This document shows, one piece after another, positions 16,671 to 25,026 of a stretch of 64,000 nucleotides of DNA. Made by a program: the position numbers and the translations under genes. A model generated the notes under the pieces. It made no database searches. It was given only the letters and a program-made list of their open reading frames with translations, and had not been told where the DNA came from. The stretch lies in NCBI RefSeq assembly GCF_031679605.1, contig NZ_CP117522.1:7564001-7628000 (forward strand), given 5' to 3'. The DNA comes from Streptomyces luomodiensis (GTDB lineage: Bacteria > Actinomycetota > Actinomycetes > Streptomycetales > Streptomycetaceae). The first letter of the stretch is position 1, and each line of letters begins with the position of its first letter.

Positions 16671-17920
16671 CGCGCGCCGCCGCACAGCACGCGGTCGATG
16701 AGGCCCTGGAGGGCGCCTTCGGCCCTGAGCACCTGCTCGTCGTCGGCGGTCTTGCCGCTGCTGCTGATGGTCACCGAGCGCCGCCCGCCCTCGGCGAAGC
16801 CGGTGCGCACCGTGGCCCCTTCGAGATCGCCGCCGTGGCCCCAGCGGTAGCCGCCGCAGCTGAGCGGCTGCCGCATCATCCCGAGCCCGTACTGGAGGTG
16901 AGGGAACGCCACCTCGAAGTCCTCCGCGACGGGGACCGTGCGGCGCATCTCGGCGAGCTGCGCCGGGGGCAGCAGACGGCCGCTCAGCAGCGCGGTGAAG
17001 AACCGGTCCAGATCGCGGTCGGTGCTGATGAGCGAACCGGCCGCACCACCCCAGGAGACATTGCGGAGCGTGGTGTCCGTCCAGGTGCCGGAGCCGGGGA
17101 AGCGCTGGTACGTATGCGCGTACGGGCCCTGGAGCCGCGGATCGTCCCCGGGCTCGTAAGTACCGGTCAGGCCCAGCGGGCGGATGATGCGGTCGCGGAC
17201 CTCCTGCGGCCACGTGTGCCCGGTGACCTTCTGGATGATCATCCCGGCGAGCACATAGCCGGGGTTGGAGTAGTTCCAGTCGGGCTCGGGGTCGTCGGCG
17301 GAAGCGGGCGGGAAGTCGGGCTGGTGCTTCACCGCCCCGGCCACCACCTGCTCCGGGGAGACATGGTCGAACCGGGTCCGCTCGAAGTCCTCCGCCGAGT
17401 CGCCGGTGTCGTCGCTGTAGGAGTAGTTGTGGATGCCGCTGGTGTGCTGGAGCAGATTCCGTACGGTGATCCGGCGGCCGTCGTTGCCGTTGCCGCTCAC
17501 CACGCCCGGCAGCCACCGGTCCACCGGATCGCTCAGCGACAGCCGTCCCTCGGCGACCAGCTGGAGGACGACCGTGGCCACGAAGGACTTGGTGACGCTC
17601 GCGGCCCGGTAGTGCGCCCCGTACGGCATGGGACGGCCCGTGTTCAGCTCGGCCTCGCCCGCACGCGCGTGGATCCGGCGGTGGCCGTCGCGCACCTCCA
17701 CCGTGATGCCGATGAAACCGGCGTCCTTCAGCGTCCGGGCCACCTCGCGGCGCAGCTCGTCCTCGGTGAGCCGGTGGCCGGCGGACGAGCCTGCGGACGC
17801 GGCGGTGGCGGGCGCTCCGGTGGCGGCGGCCGGGACGGCGGCCGCTCCGCCGACGAGGGCGGCGGCCACGGCGGCGGCCGTGGCGAACCGTAAGCGAGGG
17901 CGTTTCGTGGATGCGTTCAT
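16667..17920 (-). CDS. secreted beta-lactamase-family serine hydrolase (D-Ala-D-Ala carboxypeptidase-like)
   Basis: A 417-residue paralogue of the downstream gene. Signal peptide at residues 1-45. A propeptide-like segment follows (HRLTEDELRREVARTLKDAG) that is absent in the paralogue. The catalytic SxxK is AASVTKSF, then YSNPGYVLAGMII, and GHGGDLEG near the C-terminus. Likely an exported DD-carboxypeptidase or esterase acting on the cell wall or D-amino-acid peptides. First gene of a two-gene operon; 160 bases upstream is the terminator of the fdh operon, so it must carry its own promoter. Confidence 0.88.
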   Translation of the reverse strand: MNASTKRPRLRFATAAAVAAALVGGAAAVPAAATGAPATAASAGSSAGHRLTEDELRREVARTLKDAGFIGITVEVRDGHRRIHARAGEAELNTGRPMPYGAHYRAASVTKSFVATVVLQLVAEGRLSLSDPVDRWLPGVVSGNGNDGRRITVRNLLQHTSGIHNYSYSDDTGDSAEDFERTRFDHVSPEQVVAGAVKHQPDFPPASADDPEPDWNYSNPGYVLAGMIIQKVTGHTWPQEVRDRIIRPLGLTGTYEPGDDPRLQGPYAHTYQRFPGSGTWTDTTLRNVSWGGAAGSLISTDRDLDRFFTALLSGRLLPPAQLAEMRRTVPVAEDFEVAFPHLQYGLGMMRQPLSCGGYRWGHGGDLEGATVRTGFAEGGRRSVTISSSGKTADDEQVLRAEGALQGLIDRVLCGGAR

Positions 17921-18080
17921 GCCTCACCAGCCTCCAGGCGCGGCAGCGCCCCGGCCATGCGGCAGGCCCCCGCGTTCAGGTGGGGACAGCCCCACGGCGG
18001 GGCTCAGCCCCACGGCCGGGTCCAGTCCCGTGGCCGGGCTCTGGTCGGCCGGTGCAGGGCGGAGCTATGGCGTCCGGTAG
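17921..18080. other. intergenic region with CCCCACGGC/GGCCGGG direct repeats
   Basis: No gene seen. Three imperfect copies of a block around CCC(A/G)TGGCCGGG occur at about 17980-18050. The region should contain the promoter of the serine hydrolase pair. Confidence 0.5.
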
Positions 18081-18120
18081 GGGCCGGCCGGCGCAGGGGG
18101 CGCTCCTCGCCGGCCGGCCC
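18081..18120. terminator. 13-bp perfect stem hairpin after fdhD
   Basis: GGGCCGGCCGGCG and its exact complement are separated by 14 bases, beginning 30 bases beyond the fdhD stop on the minus strand. Most likely the end of the formate dehydrogenase operon. Confidence 0.75.
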
Positions 18121-18149
18121 GCCAACCCGTGCAGCGGGCCGACCGCTCC

Positions 18150-19034
18150 TCAGGCCCCGCCGACCGCTGTCCGCAGGGCGAGCCGGTGCTCACCCGCGTA
18201 CACGTTCATCGAGGTGCCGCGGAGGAAGCCGACCAGGGTCAGCCCCGTCTCCGCCGCCAGGTCCACCGCCAGCGAGGACGGCGCGGACACCGCCGCCAGC
18301 ACCGGGATCCCCGCCATCACCGCCTTCTGCGCCAGCTCGAAGGAGGCGCGCCCGGAGACCATCAGCACCGAGCCCGACAGCGGCAGCAGACCCTGCTGGA
18401 GCGCCCGTCCCACCAGCTTGTCCACCGCGTTGTGCCGGCCCACGTCCTCCCGCAGGTCCAGCAGCTCACCGTCCGGGGTGAACAGCCCGGCCGCGTGCAG
18501 CCCGCCGGTCCGGTCGAAGACGCGCTGCGCCGCGCGGAGCCGGTCCGGGAGCGCGGAGAGCGTCTCCGGCTCGATCCGCACCGCAGAGCCTTCAGAGCCG
18601 CCAGAGTCCTCAGAATCTTCGCGGTCGTCCCCGAGCGGCCAGCGCGCGGTCGTCCGCACCGCGTCCAGGCTGGCCTTGCCGCACAGCCCGCAGGACGACG
18701 TCGTATAGACGTTGCGCTCGAGGGTGATGTCCGGGACGGGCACGCCCGGGGCGAGCTTCACGTCCACCACGTTGTAGGTGTTGGAACCGTCCTCGGTCGC
18801 GCCCGCGCAGTAGACGATGTTCGCCAGTTCCTCCGCGCGCCCGAGGACGCCCTCGCTCACCAGGAACCCGGCGGCGAGGGCGAAGTCGTCGCCCGGTGTG
18901 CGCATGGTGATCGCCAGCGGTTTGCCGTTCAGCCGGATCTCCAGCGGCTCCTCCGCCACGAGGGTGTCCGGCCGGGTGCTGACCGCCCCGTCCCGGATGC
19001 GGATGACGCGGCGTCGCTCGGTGACCCGTCCCAT
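18150..19034 (-). CDS. fdhD: formate dehydrogenase accessory sulfurtransferase FdhD
   Basis: Transfers sulfur from a cysteine desulfurase to the bis-MGD molybdenum cofactor, a step required before cofactor insertion makes formate dehydrogenase active. The protein has 294 residues. The diagnostic mobile Cys loop is SSCGLCGK (about residue 110); EDVGRHNAVDKLVG and VSGRASFELAQKAVMAGIPVL are the conserved cofactor-binding segments. An acidic Ser/Glu/Asp insertion follows the Cys loop (EDSEDSGGSEGS). I chose the ATG at 19034, five bases after the preceding stop, over an ORF opening at 19100. It is the last gene of the fdh operon. Confidence 0.95.
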   Translation of the reverse strand: MGRVTERRRVIRIRDGAVSTRPDTLVAEEPLEIRLNGKPLAITMRTPGDDFALAAGFLVSEGVLGRAEELANIVYCAGATEDGSNTYNVVDVKLAPGVPVPDITLERNVYTTSSCGLCGKASLDAVRTTARWPLGDDREDSEDSGGSEGSAVRIEPETLSALPDRLRAAQRVFDRTGGLHAAGLFTPDGELLDLREDVGRHNAVDKLVGRALQQGLLPLSGSVLMVSGRASFELAQKAVMAGIPVLAAVSAPSSLAVDLAAETGLTLVGFLRGTSMNVYAGEHRLALRTAVGGA

Positions 19035-19039
19035 GTCGA

Positions 19040-19912
19040 TCAGTCCTGGTTCTGTGCGTGGTTCTGTACGTGTTGGTAGCCGAAGCGGCCCTTGATGCAC
19101 AGGTTCCCGTGTGTCACGGGATTATCGTGCGGCGAGGTGACCTTCACGATCTCATTGTCCTGCACATGGAGAGTGAGATTGCAGCCCACACCACAGTAGG
19201 CGCACACCGTCGTGGTCTCCGTCTGCGCCGACTCGTCCCAGGTCCCGGCCGCCCGCATGTCGAACTCGGTCTTGAAGCTCAGGGCGCCCGTCGGGCACAC
19301 CTCGACGCAGTTGCCGCAGTAGACACAGGCCGAATCGGTGAGGGGCGCGTCGTGCTCGGTGGAGATACGGGCGTCGAAACCGCGGCCCGCGACCGCGATC
19401 GCGAAGGTGTTCTGCCACTGCTCGCCGCAGGCGTCCACGCATTTGTAGCAGAGGACGCATTTGCTGTAATCGCGGACGTACAGGTCGTTGTCCACCTTCG
19501 GCTCCTCGGCCACCCGGGCCGCCTCGGCACCGAACCGGTCCGGCTCGGCCCCGTACTCCTCGATCCACTCGGCGGCGCCCGGGGTCGTCGACAGATCGGT
19601 GGAGGAGGCCAGCAGCTCCAGGACGACCTTACGGCTGTGCCGGGCCCGCTCGGTGTCCGTGCGCACCTCCATGCCCGGCTCCACCCGGCGGGAGCAGGCC
19701 GGGGCGAGGGTGCGGGAGCCCTCCACCTCCACCACGCACACCCGGCAGGCGTTCTTCGGGGTGAGCGTGTCGCCCTGGCACAGGGTCGGGACGTCCTTGC
19801 CCGCGGCGCGGCACGCGTCCAGCAGGGTGCTGCCCTCCGGGGCGCGGACCGGCTCGCCGTCCAGGGTGAGGTCGACCAGACGGCGCGGGGGTCGCAGCGG
19901 TATCGCGGTCAC
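19040..19912 (-). CDS. formate dehydrogenase iron-sulfur subunit carrying the [4Fe-4S] head domain of the catalytic subunit
   Basis: Electron-transfer chain of the NAD-type formate dehydrogenase, 290 residues. Layout: NuoG-like 2Fe-2S ferredoxin (Cys45, 56, 59, 73), a linker with the NuoG helix, two 4Fe-4S sites (CVLCYKCVDAC at 152-162, CVYCGNCVEVC at 196-206), and finally CAYCGVGC...CIKGRFGY (Cys237, 240, 244, 272). That last part is the [4Fe-4S] subdomain that normally opens the molybdopterin polypeptide, and the chain stops right after it. The rest of the catalytic subunit is a separate gene two places upstream. GTG start overlaps the NuoEF stop by four bases (GTGA). Confidence 0.88.
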   Translation of the reverse strand: MTAIPLRPPRRLVDLTLDGEPVRAPEGSTLLDACRAAGKDVPTLCQGDTLTPKNACRVCVVEVEGSRTLAPACSRRVEPGMEVRTDTERARHSRKVVLELLASSTDLSTTPGAAEWIEEYGAEPDRFGAEAARVAEEPKVDNDLYVRDYSKCVLCYKCVDACGEQWQNTFAIAVAGRGFDARISTEHDAPLTDSACVYCGNCVEVCPTGALSFKTEFDMRAAGTWDESAQTETTTVCAYCGVGCNLTLHVQDNEIVKVTSPHDNPVTHGNLCIKGRFGYQHVQNHAQNQD

Positions 19913-21954
19913 TTGAAGGCTCCCAGACGGTCGATGGCGGACTCCACGGCGTTCCAGGCGGTCTGGCCCAGACCGCAGATCGAGGCGTCCCGCATGGCCC
20001 GGCCGACCTCGCGCAGCAGCGCGATGTCCCCGGCCGCGGCGTCGCCCGTAAGGTCCTTGATCCGGTGCAGCGCCTCCTCCTGCCGTACGGTGCCCACCCG
20101 GCAGGGCACGCACTGGCCGCAGGACTCGTCGCGGAAGAACTCCGCGATGCGCAGCAGGACGCGGGGCAGCTCGACACTGTCGTCCAGCACCAGCACCACC
20201 CCCGAGCCGAGCGTGGCGCCCGCGGCGCGGGTGCCCTCGAACGTGAGCGGGACGTCCAGCTCGTCGGGGCGTACGAAGGCGCCCGCCGCGCCGCCGAGCA
20301 GCACCGCGCGCAGGGTCTTCGGCGGCCCCGCGAGCTCCAGCAGCTCCCGCAGCGTCGCCCCGAACGGCAGCTCGTAGACGCCGGGGCGGGCCACCGTGCC
20401 GGAGACGCAGAACAGCTTGGTGCCGGTGGAGGCGGAGGTGCCGGTGCGCGCATACCCCTGTGCGCCTTCGATCAGAATGGGCAGCACATTGACCAGCGTC
20501 TCCACGTTGTTGACCGCGGTCGGCTTGCCGAACAGCCCTTTCTCGACCGGGAACGGCGGTTTGCTGCGCGGTTCACCGCGCCGCCCCTCGATCGAATTGA
20601 AGATCGCGGTCTCCTCACCGCAGATGTACGCGCCCGCGCCGCGCCGGATCTCGATGTCGAACGCGAACCCCTGGCCCATCACGTCCTCGCCGAGGAGGCC
20701 GCGGGCGCGGGCCCGGTCGATGGCGGTGCGCAGCCGGCGCAGCGCACGCGGATACTCGCCGCGCAGGTACAGATAGCCGCGGTGGGCCCCGGTCGCGTAG
20801 CCCGCGATGGTCATGGCCTCGACGAGGGCGTACGGATCGCCCTCCATCAGGACCCGGTCCTTGAAGGTCCCCGGTTCGCTCTCGTCGGCGTTGCAGACCA
20901 GATAGTGCGGATGGTCGGGCTGCTGGGCGGTGGCCGCCCACTTCCGCCCGGTCGGGAACGCGGCCCCGCCCCGCCCGACCAGACCCGCCTCGGTCACCTC
21001 CCGGATCACCCCGGCGGGCCCGAGCGCGAACGCGCGCCGCAGGGCGGCGTAACCGCCGTGGGCGCGGTAGTCGTCGAGCGACCCCGGGTCCACCACCCCG
21101 ACCCGACGCAGCAGCACCAGACCGTCGCGCCCGGCCTCCGGCGCCGCGAGTGCGCTCCCGGGCGCGGAACTCCCCGTCCGCGCAACGGCGTTCGCGGTCT
21201 GGCCTGACGCCTGGCCTGACGCCTGGCCTGACGCCTGGCCTGACGCCTGGCCTGACGCCCTGCTGGGCCGTGGCGCGGGCGTGGGGGCGGGCAGGGCGGC
21301 AGAGGTGCCCGCCTGTGCGGGCTGGGCGGCCGGGGTTCGTGCTTGCGGCGCGGCGGCCGCCGCTTGCGGCTCGGCCGCCGCCTCGTGCGGCGCCGTCGCC
21401 GCGTCGGCGACCGCCTCGGCCGTGGCCGGGGCGACGACCGCCGTCCGCGGGGCCTCGCCCGCGCGGATCACCAGGGCCGCCGGGGCGCGTTCGCACAGGC
21501 CCAGGCATGGGCTGGGCTGCCAGACGGCTCCGGACCCCGCCGAGCCCGCCGGGCCCAGGTCCCGTTCGATCTTCGTGCACACCCGCGCGGAGCCCCGGGC
21601 GGCGCACGCCAGGTCCGTACAGACGTGGACGACGGTCGCCGGACGGGGTTTCACCGCGAACATCGCGTAGAAGGTCGCCACCCCGTAGCCCTCCGCCGGA
21701 GGGACCGTCAGCCGTCGGCACAGATAGGCCAGGCCGCCCTCGCTGATCCAGCCCACCCGGTCGTTGAGGGCGTGCAGCCCCGGCAACAGCAGATCGCGCC
21801 GCTCACGCGCCTCGCGGCCGCCGCGCGCCCAGCGCAGATCGGTGTCCGTACGGTCGTCCGCGCCCTCCCAGGCGGACGCGGGCGGGCCGAGCAGCGCGTC
21901 GACCGCCGCCCGCTCCTCGTCCGTGGGCTTGCTGTCACCGAAGCGCAGATCCAC
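19909..21954 (-). CDS. formate dehydrogenase diaphorase subunit, NuoE-NuoF fusion
   Basis: Passes electrons to NAD+. A single 681-residue chain joins two normally separate subunits. NuoE-like part (1-170): thioredoxin-like 2Fe-2S domain with HVCTDLACAARG and SPCLGLCERAP. Linker (about 170-275): Ala/Pro/Gln-rich, with five exact SGQA repeats. NuoF-like part (275-681): FMN/NADH site GRGGAAFPTGRKW and CNADESEPGTFKDR, RGAGAYICGEETA, and the N3-type cluster ESCGQCVPCRVG with the later Cys in ASICGLG. GTG at 21954 with AAGGAG six bases upstream, overlapping the control region of the preceding stop. Equivalent to FdsG plus FdsB (or FdhFGH diaphorase units). Confidence 0.9.
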   Translation of the reverse strand: MDLRFGDSKPTDEERAAVDALLGPPASAWEGADDRTDTDLRWARGGREARERRDLLLPGLHALNDRVGWISEGGLAYLCRRLTVPPAEGYGVATFYAMFAVKPRPATVVHVCTDLACAARGSARVCTKIERDLGPAGSAGSGAVWQPSPCLGLCERAPAALVIRAGEAPRTAVVAPATAEAVADAATAPHEAAAEPQAAAAAPQARTPAAQPAQAGTSAALPAPTPAPRPSRASGQASGQASGQASGQASGQTANAVARTGSSAPGSALAAPEAGRDGLVLLRRVGVVDPGSLDDYRAHGGYAALRRAFALGPAGVIREVTEAGLVGRGGAAFPTGRKWAATAQQPDHPHYLVCNADESEPGTFKDRVLMEGDPYALVEAMTIAGYATGAHRGYLYLRGEYPRALRRLRTAIDRARARGLLGEDVMGQGFAFDIEIRRGAGAYICGEETAIFNSIEGRRGEPRSKPPFPVEKGLFGKPTAVNNVETLVNVLPILIEGAQGYARTGTSASTGTKLFCVSGTVARPGVYELPFGATLRELLELAGPPKTLRAVLLGGAAGAFVRPDELDVPLTFEGTRAAGATLGSGVVLVLDDSVELPRVLLRIAEFFRDESCGQCVPCRVGTVRQEEALHRIKDLTGDAAAGDIALLREVGRAMRDASICGLGQTAWNAVESAIDRLGAFK
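21201..21260. repeat. five 12-bp tandem repeats in the NuoE/NuoF linker
   Basis: Unit GGCCTGACGCCT on the plus strand, five copies (the last with one change). It encodes the SGQA repeats. Length 12 keeps the reading frame whatever the copy number. Confidence 0.9.
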
Positions 21955-21956
21955 GA

Positions 21957-23906
21957 TCAGCTCCTTACGGCGGTCACGGGAAGCTTCTCGATCCTTATGG
22001 CCGACGCCTTGAACTCCGCCGTCCCCGCGATGGGGCAGTTGGCCTCGATCGTCAGGGAGTTGGTGTCCACCTCGTCGGGGAAGTGCATGGTCATGAAGGC
22101 GAGTCCCGGCCGCAGCCCGGGGTCGATCCACACCGGCGCCACCACCGAACCGCGCCGCGAGGTGACCCGCACCCATTCCTCGGCCTCCACCCGGTAGCGG
22201 TCCGCGTCCTCCGGGCAGAGTTCGATGTACTCGCCGCGCCGCAGCGGGGAGGCGAACCCCCCGCTCTGCACCCCGGTGTTGTACGAGTCCAGGCGCCGCC
22301 CCGTGGTGAGCCGGATCGGGTAGGCGTCATCGGTCAGATCGACCGGCGGATCGTGCTTGACGGGGCCGAAGGGGGCGCGGGCGCCGCGCCGGGCCGGATC
22401 GCTCTCCCAGAGGCGGCCGTGCAGATAGGTGGGCTCCAGGCGGTCGGTGCTGGGGCAGGGCCACTGGATGCCCTGGTGCTTCTCCAGCCGCTCGTACGTC
22501 ATCCCGAAGTGGTCCGGGGAGACGGCGCGCAGCTCGTTCCAGACCTCCTCCGCGTCCGCGAACTCCCAGTCGTGGCCCAGCCGCCGCGCCAGCTCGCAGA
22601 GGATGTCGATGTCCTCGCGCGCCTCGCCCGGCGGCTCCACGGCCTTGCGCACCCGCTGGACGCGCCGCTCGCTGTTGGTGGTGGTGCCGTCCGTCTCGCA
22701 CCACGCGGCGGTCGCCGGGAGCACCACATCGGCCAGTTCGGCGGTCCTGGTCAGGAAGATGTCCTGGACCACCAGGTGCTCCAGGGACGTGAGCCGCCGG
22801 ATGGCCTGCTCGGTGTCGGCCTCGGACTGGGCCGGGTTCTCGCCGATGCAGTAGACGGCGCGCAGCTCGCCCGCCTCCATCGCCTCGAACATCTCGGTCA
22901 GGTTCAGTCCGTAGCGCGGCTGGATGACCACGTCCCAGGCGCGTTCGAACTTCGACCGGACGGGCGGGTCCAGGATGTCCTGGAAGCCGGGCAGCCGGTT
23001 GGGGATGGCGCCCATGTCGCCGCCGCCCTGGACGTTGTTCTGGCCGCGCAGCGGCTGGAGCCCGGAGCCGTACCGGCCGACGTGGCCGGTCAGCAGGGCC
23101 AGATTGATCAGCGCCCGGACGTTGTCGGTGCCGTTGTGGTGCTCGGTGATGCCGAGGGTCCAGCACAGCTGGGCGCGTTCGGCGGTGGCGTAGGCGTGCG
23201 CGAGATCGCGGATCGCGTCGGCCGGGACGCCGGTGACCTTCTCGGCGACGCTGGGGGTCCAGGGCTCCACATGGGCCGCGTACTCCTCGAAGCCGCTGGT
23301 CGCGCGCTCGATGAAGGCGTGGTTGGCGAGCCCCGCGTGGATGATCTCGCGGCCCACGGCGTGGGCGAGCGGGATGTCGGTGCCCACGTTGAGCCCCAGC
23401 CAGCTCTCCGCCCATTCGGCGGTCGAGGTGCGGCGCGGGTCGACCGCGTACATCCGGGCGCCGTTCCGGATGCCCTTGAGGACGTGGTGGAAGAAGATCG
23501 GGTGCGCGAAGCGGGCGTTGGAGCCCCACATCACGATCAGATCGGTGTCCTCGACCTCCCCGTACGAGGAGGTGCCGCCGCCGGAGCCGAACACGGCGGA
23601 CAGCCCCGCGACGCTGGGCGCGTGGCAGGTGCGGTTGCAGGAGTCGACGTTGTTGGTGCCCATCACCACCCGGGCGAACTTCTGGGCCACGTAGTTCATC
23701 TCGTTGGTGGCGCGGGAGCAGGAGAACATGCCGAACGCGTCGGGCCCGTGGGCCGCCGTCACGGCCCGGAATCCGGCGGCGGCCCGGCTGAGCGCCTCGT
23801 CCCAGGAGGCGGGGCGGAGTTCACCGCTCACCGGATCGCGCACCAGGGGGTGGGTCAGCCGGGGGTACTGCTTCTGCTGTCGGTCGCGCTGGCGGTTACG
23901 GGCCAC
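21957..23906 (-). CDS. formate dehydrogenase catalytic (molybdopterin) subunit lacking its N-terminal [4Fe-4S] domain
   Basis: Oxidises formate at a bis-MGD molybdenum (or tungsten) site; 649 residues. It begins directly with the region that follows the [4Fe-4S] subdomain in ordinary FdhA (QYPRLTHPLVRDP). The metal ligand is a cysteine, Cys94, followed by His95 (NRTCHAPSV), with TGC not TGA as codon, so it is not a selenoprotein. RGQNNVQGGGDMG carries the conserved arginine. The MGD-binding C-terminal barrel is present (LTTGRRLDSYNTG; RGEYIELCPEDA; ANCPIAGTAEFKASAIRIEKL). GTG at 23906 with AAGGAG six bases upstream; longer ORF starts have no site. First gene of the operon. Confidence 0.9.
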   Translation of the reverse strand: MARNRQRDRQQKQYPRLTHPLVRDPVSGELRPASWDEALSRAAAGFRAVTAAHGPDAFGMFSCSRATNEMNYVAQKFARVVMGTNNVDSCNRTCHAPSVAGLSAVFGSGGGTSSYGEVEDTDLIVMWGSNARFAHPIFFHHVLKGIRNGARMYAVDPRRTSTAEWAESWLGLNVGTDIPLAHAVGREIIHAGLANHAFIERATSGFEEYAAHVEPWTPSVAEKVTGVPADAIRDLAHAYATAERAQLCWTLGITEHHNGTDNVRALINLALLTGHVGRYGSGLQPLRGQNNVQGGGDMGAIPNRLPGFQDILDPPVRSKFERAWDVVIQPRYGLNLTEMFEAMEAGELRAVYCIGENPAQSEADTEQAIRRLTSLEHLVVQDIFLTRTAELADVVLPATAAWCETDGTTTNSERRVQRVRKAVEPPGEAREDIDILCELARRLGHDWEFADAEEVWNELRAVSPDHFGMTYERLEKHQGIQWPCPSTDRLEPTYLHGRLWESDPARRGARAPFGPVKHDPPVDLTDDAYPIRLTTGRRLDSYNTGVQSGGFASPLRRGEYIELCPEDADRYRVEAEEWVRVTSRRGSVVAPVWIDPGLRPGLAFMTMHFPDEVDTNSLTIEANCPIAGTAEFKASAIRIEKLPVTAVRS

Positions 23907-23981
23907 GACGGGCTCCTTACGGCGGTCACGCCGCGCTGCGACGTGAGGGAACCGAGCGTCCGGGTATCGTCGACAGAATAT

Positions 23982-24011
23982 TGAATACAGTATTCCCGAG
24001 AAGGGGGTCAA
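23982..24011 (-). promoter_or_regulatory. promoter of the fdh operon with overlapping GAATACAGTATTC operator
   Basis: On the minus strand: -35 TTGACC (24011-24006), 18-base spacer, -10 TATTCA (23987-23982), leaving a leader of about 70 bases. The perfect dyad GAATAC-A-GTATTC (23983-23995) covers the -10 box, as expected for a repressor. The sequence TTGAATACAGT (23981-23991) recurs in the oxalate promoter. Best candidate binding protein is the adjacent GntR regulator. Confidence 0.65.
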
Positions 24012-24126
24012 GGCATCGGACGCACCTCGATCCCACCGTGTCGCCCGGACCGCGAGGACATGCGGCGAGTGGCTGACCCGGCGTCAGAACCGCCGAACCC
24101 GTCTGACACATGGACAGTGTGGGTAA

Positions 24127-24137
24127 ACTGTAGACAA
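24127..24137 (+). promoter_or_regulatory. operator-like site in front of the GntR gene
   Basis: ACTGTAGACAA, read on the minus strand as TTGTCTACAGT, matches the fdh site TTGAATACAGT in nine of eleven positions. It lies about 50 bases before the regulator's start codon, consistent with autoregulation. Confidence 0.45.
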
Positions 24138-24183
24138 TAACCAATCCATGTATCCGGAAAACGACGAAGCCAGAGGGGGCGCG

Positions 24184-24861
24184 ATGCCGGCCAGGGGACT
24201 ACCCCAGGGTGCGGTGCCGAAGCTGGAGCGGCCCGGCCCACTCCGCGAGCGTGTCTACGAGGCGCTGCTCGAACTCATCACCACCCGCGCCCTCCGTCCC
24301 GGCCAGCACCTCGTGGAGAGCGAGCTCGCCGGTCATCTCGGGGTCTCCCGCCAGCCGGTGCGCGAGGCCCTCCAGCGGCTGAACACCGAGGGCTGGGTCG
24401 ATCTGCGGCCCGCGCAGGGCGCGTTCGTCCACGAGCCCACCGAGGAAGAGGCCGATCAGCTCCTTACGGTGCGCACGCTCCTCGAGGCGGAGGCCGCCCG
24501 GCTGGCCGCCGCCGAGGCCGACGCGGCCGGGGTCGCCGCGCTGGAGGACCTGTGCGCCAAGGGCGAGCGCGCGGTGCTGGACGACGATGTGGACGGCGCG
24601 GTCGCGGCGAACGCCGAATTCCACGCCAAGGTGATGCGGCTGGCCGGAAACGCGGTCCTGTCCGAGCTGGCCGCCCAGGTGGACCGCAGGGTCCGCTGGT
24701 ACTACACCCCGGTCGCCCGGCAGCGCGGCAAGCAGTCCTGGATCGAGCACCGCGAGTTGATCGCGGCCATCGCCGCCGGCGACGAACAGCGCGCCACGGC
24801 CGTCATGCGCGCCCACACCGAACACACCCGCCGCACCTACCACGAGCGCGACCGGTCCTGA
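24184..24861 (+). CDS. GntR-family regulator with FCD domain
   Basis: A 225-residue transcription factor. N-terminal winged HTH (RERVYEALLELITTRALRPG, then ELAGHLGVSRQPVREALQRL, residues 15-70) and an all-helical FCD effector domain (LLTVRTLLEAEAARLAA; FHAKVMRLAGNAVLSELAAQV; IEHRELIAAIAAGDEQRATAVM) with the metal-binding His and Asp positions typical of binding a carboxylate. I chose the ATG at 24184 after AGAGGGGG; an in-frame ATG at 24148 adds 12 residues. Divergent from the formate dehydrogenase operon, whose promoter carries a palindrome of FCD-operator type, so it probably represses that operon and possibly the oxalate island. Confidence 0.88.
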   Translation: MPARGLPQGAVPKLERPGPLRERVYEALLELITTRALRPGQHLVESELAGHLGVSRQPVREALQRLNTEGWVDLRPAQGAFVHEPTEEEADQLLTVRTLLEAEAARLAAAEADAAGVAALEDLCAKGERAVLDDDVDGAVAANAEFHAKVMRLAGNAVLSELAAQVDRRVRWYYTPVARQRGKQSWIEHRELIAAIAAGDEQRATAVMRAHTEHTRRTYHERDRS

Positions 24862-25003
24862 CCCTCCCGCCGCCCTTCCCGCCTCGCCACATCTCCCGCC
24901 GCCCCGCCTGTCGCCGGGCGGCGGCACCTTTTGGCGCCGGTGGACCGTGACGCCCTCGATCTCCTCACCCTCGCGCAGCAGGTCTGTCCCGAAATCAACT
25001 CCG

Positions 25004-25026
25004 CTTTGTCCTGCGACAGGAGAAAG
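25004..25026. promoter_or_regulatory. extended dyad around TCCTG-CGA-CAGGA before the ROK gene
   Basis: An imperfect 23-bp palindrome: CTTTGTCCTG, a CGA centre, then the mirrored half with one mismatch. It lies about 115 bases upstream of the ROK regulator start. GCTTTGTCCTG occurs again as a half-site at 32864-32874, upstream of the secreted sugar dehydrogenase. Candidate ROK operator. Confidence 0.5.

Noticed and set aside
23590..23640. Selenocysteine at the formate dehydrogenase active site
   Set aside because: The ligand codon is TGC (Cys94), the frame has no internal TGA, and no SECIS-like hairpin or sel genes are seen.
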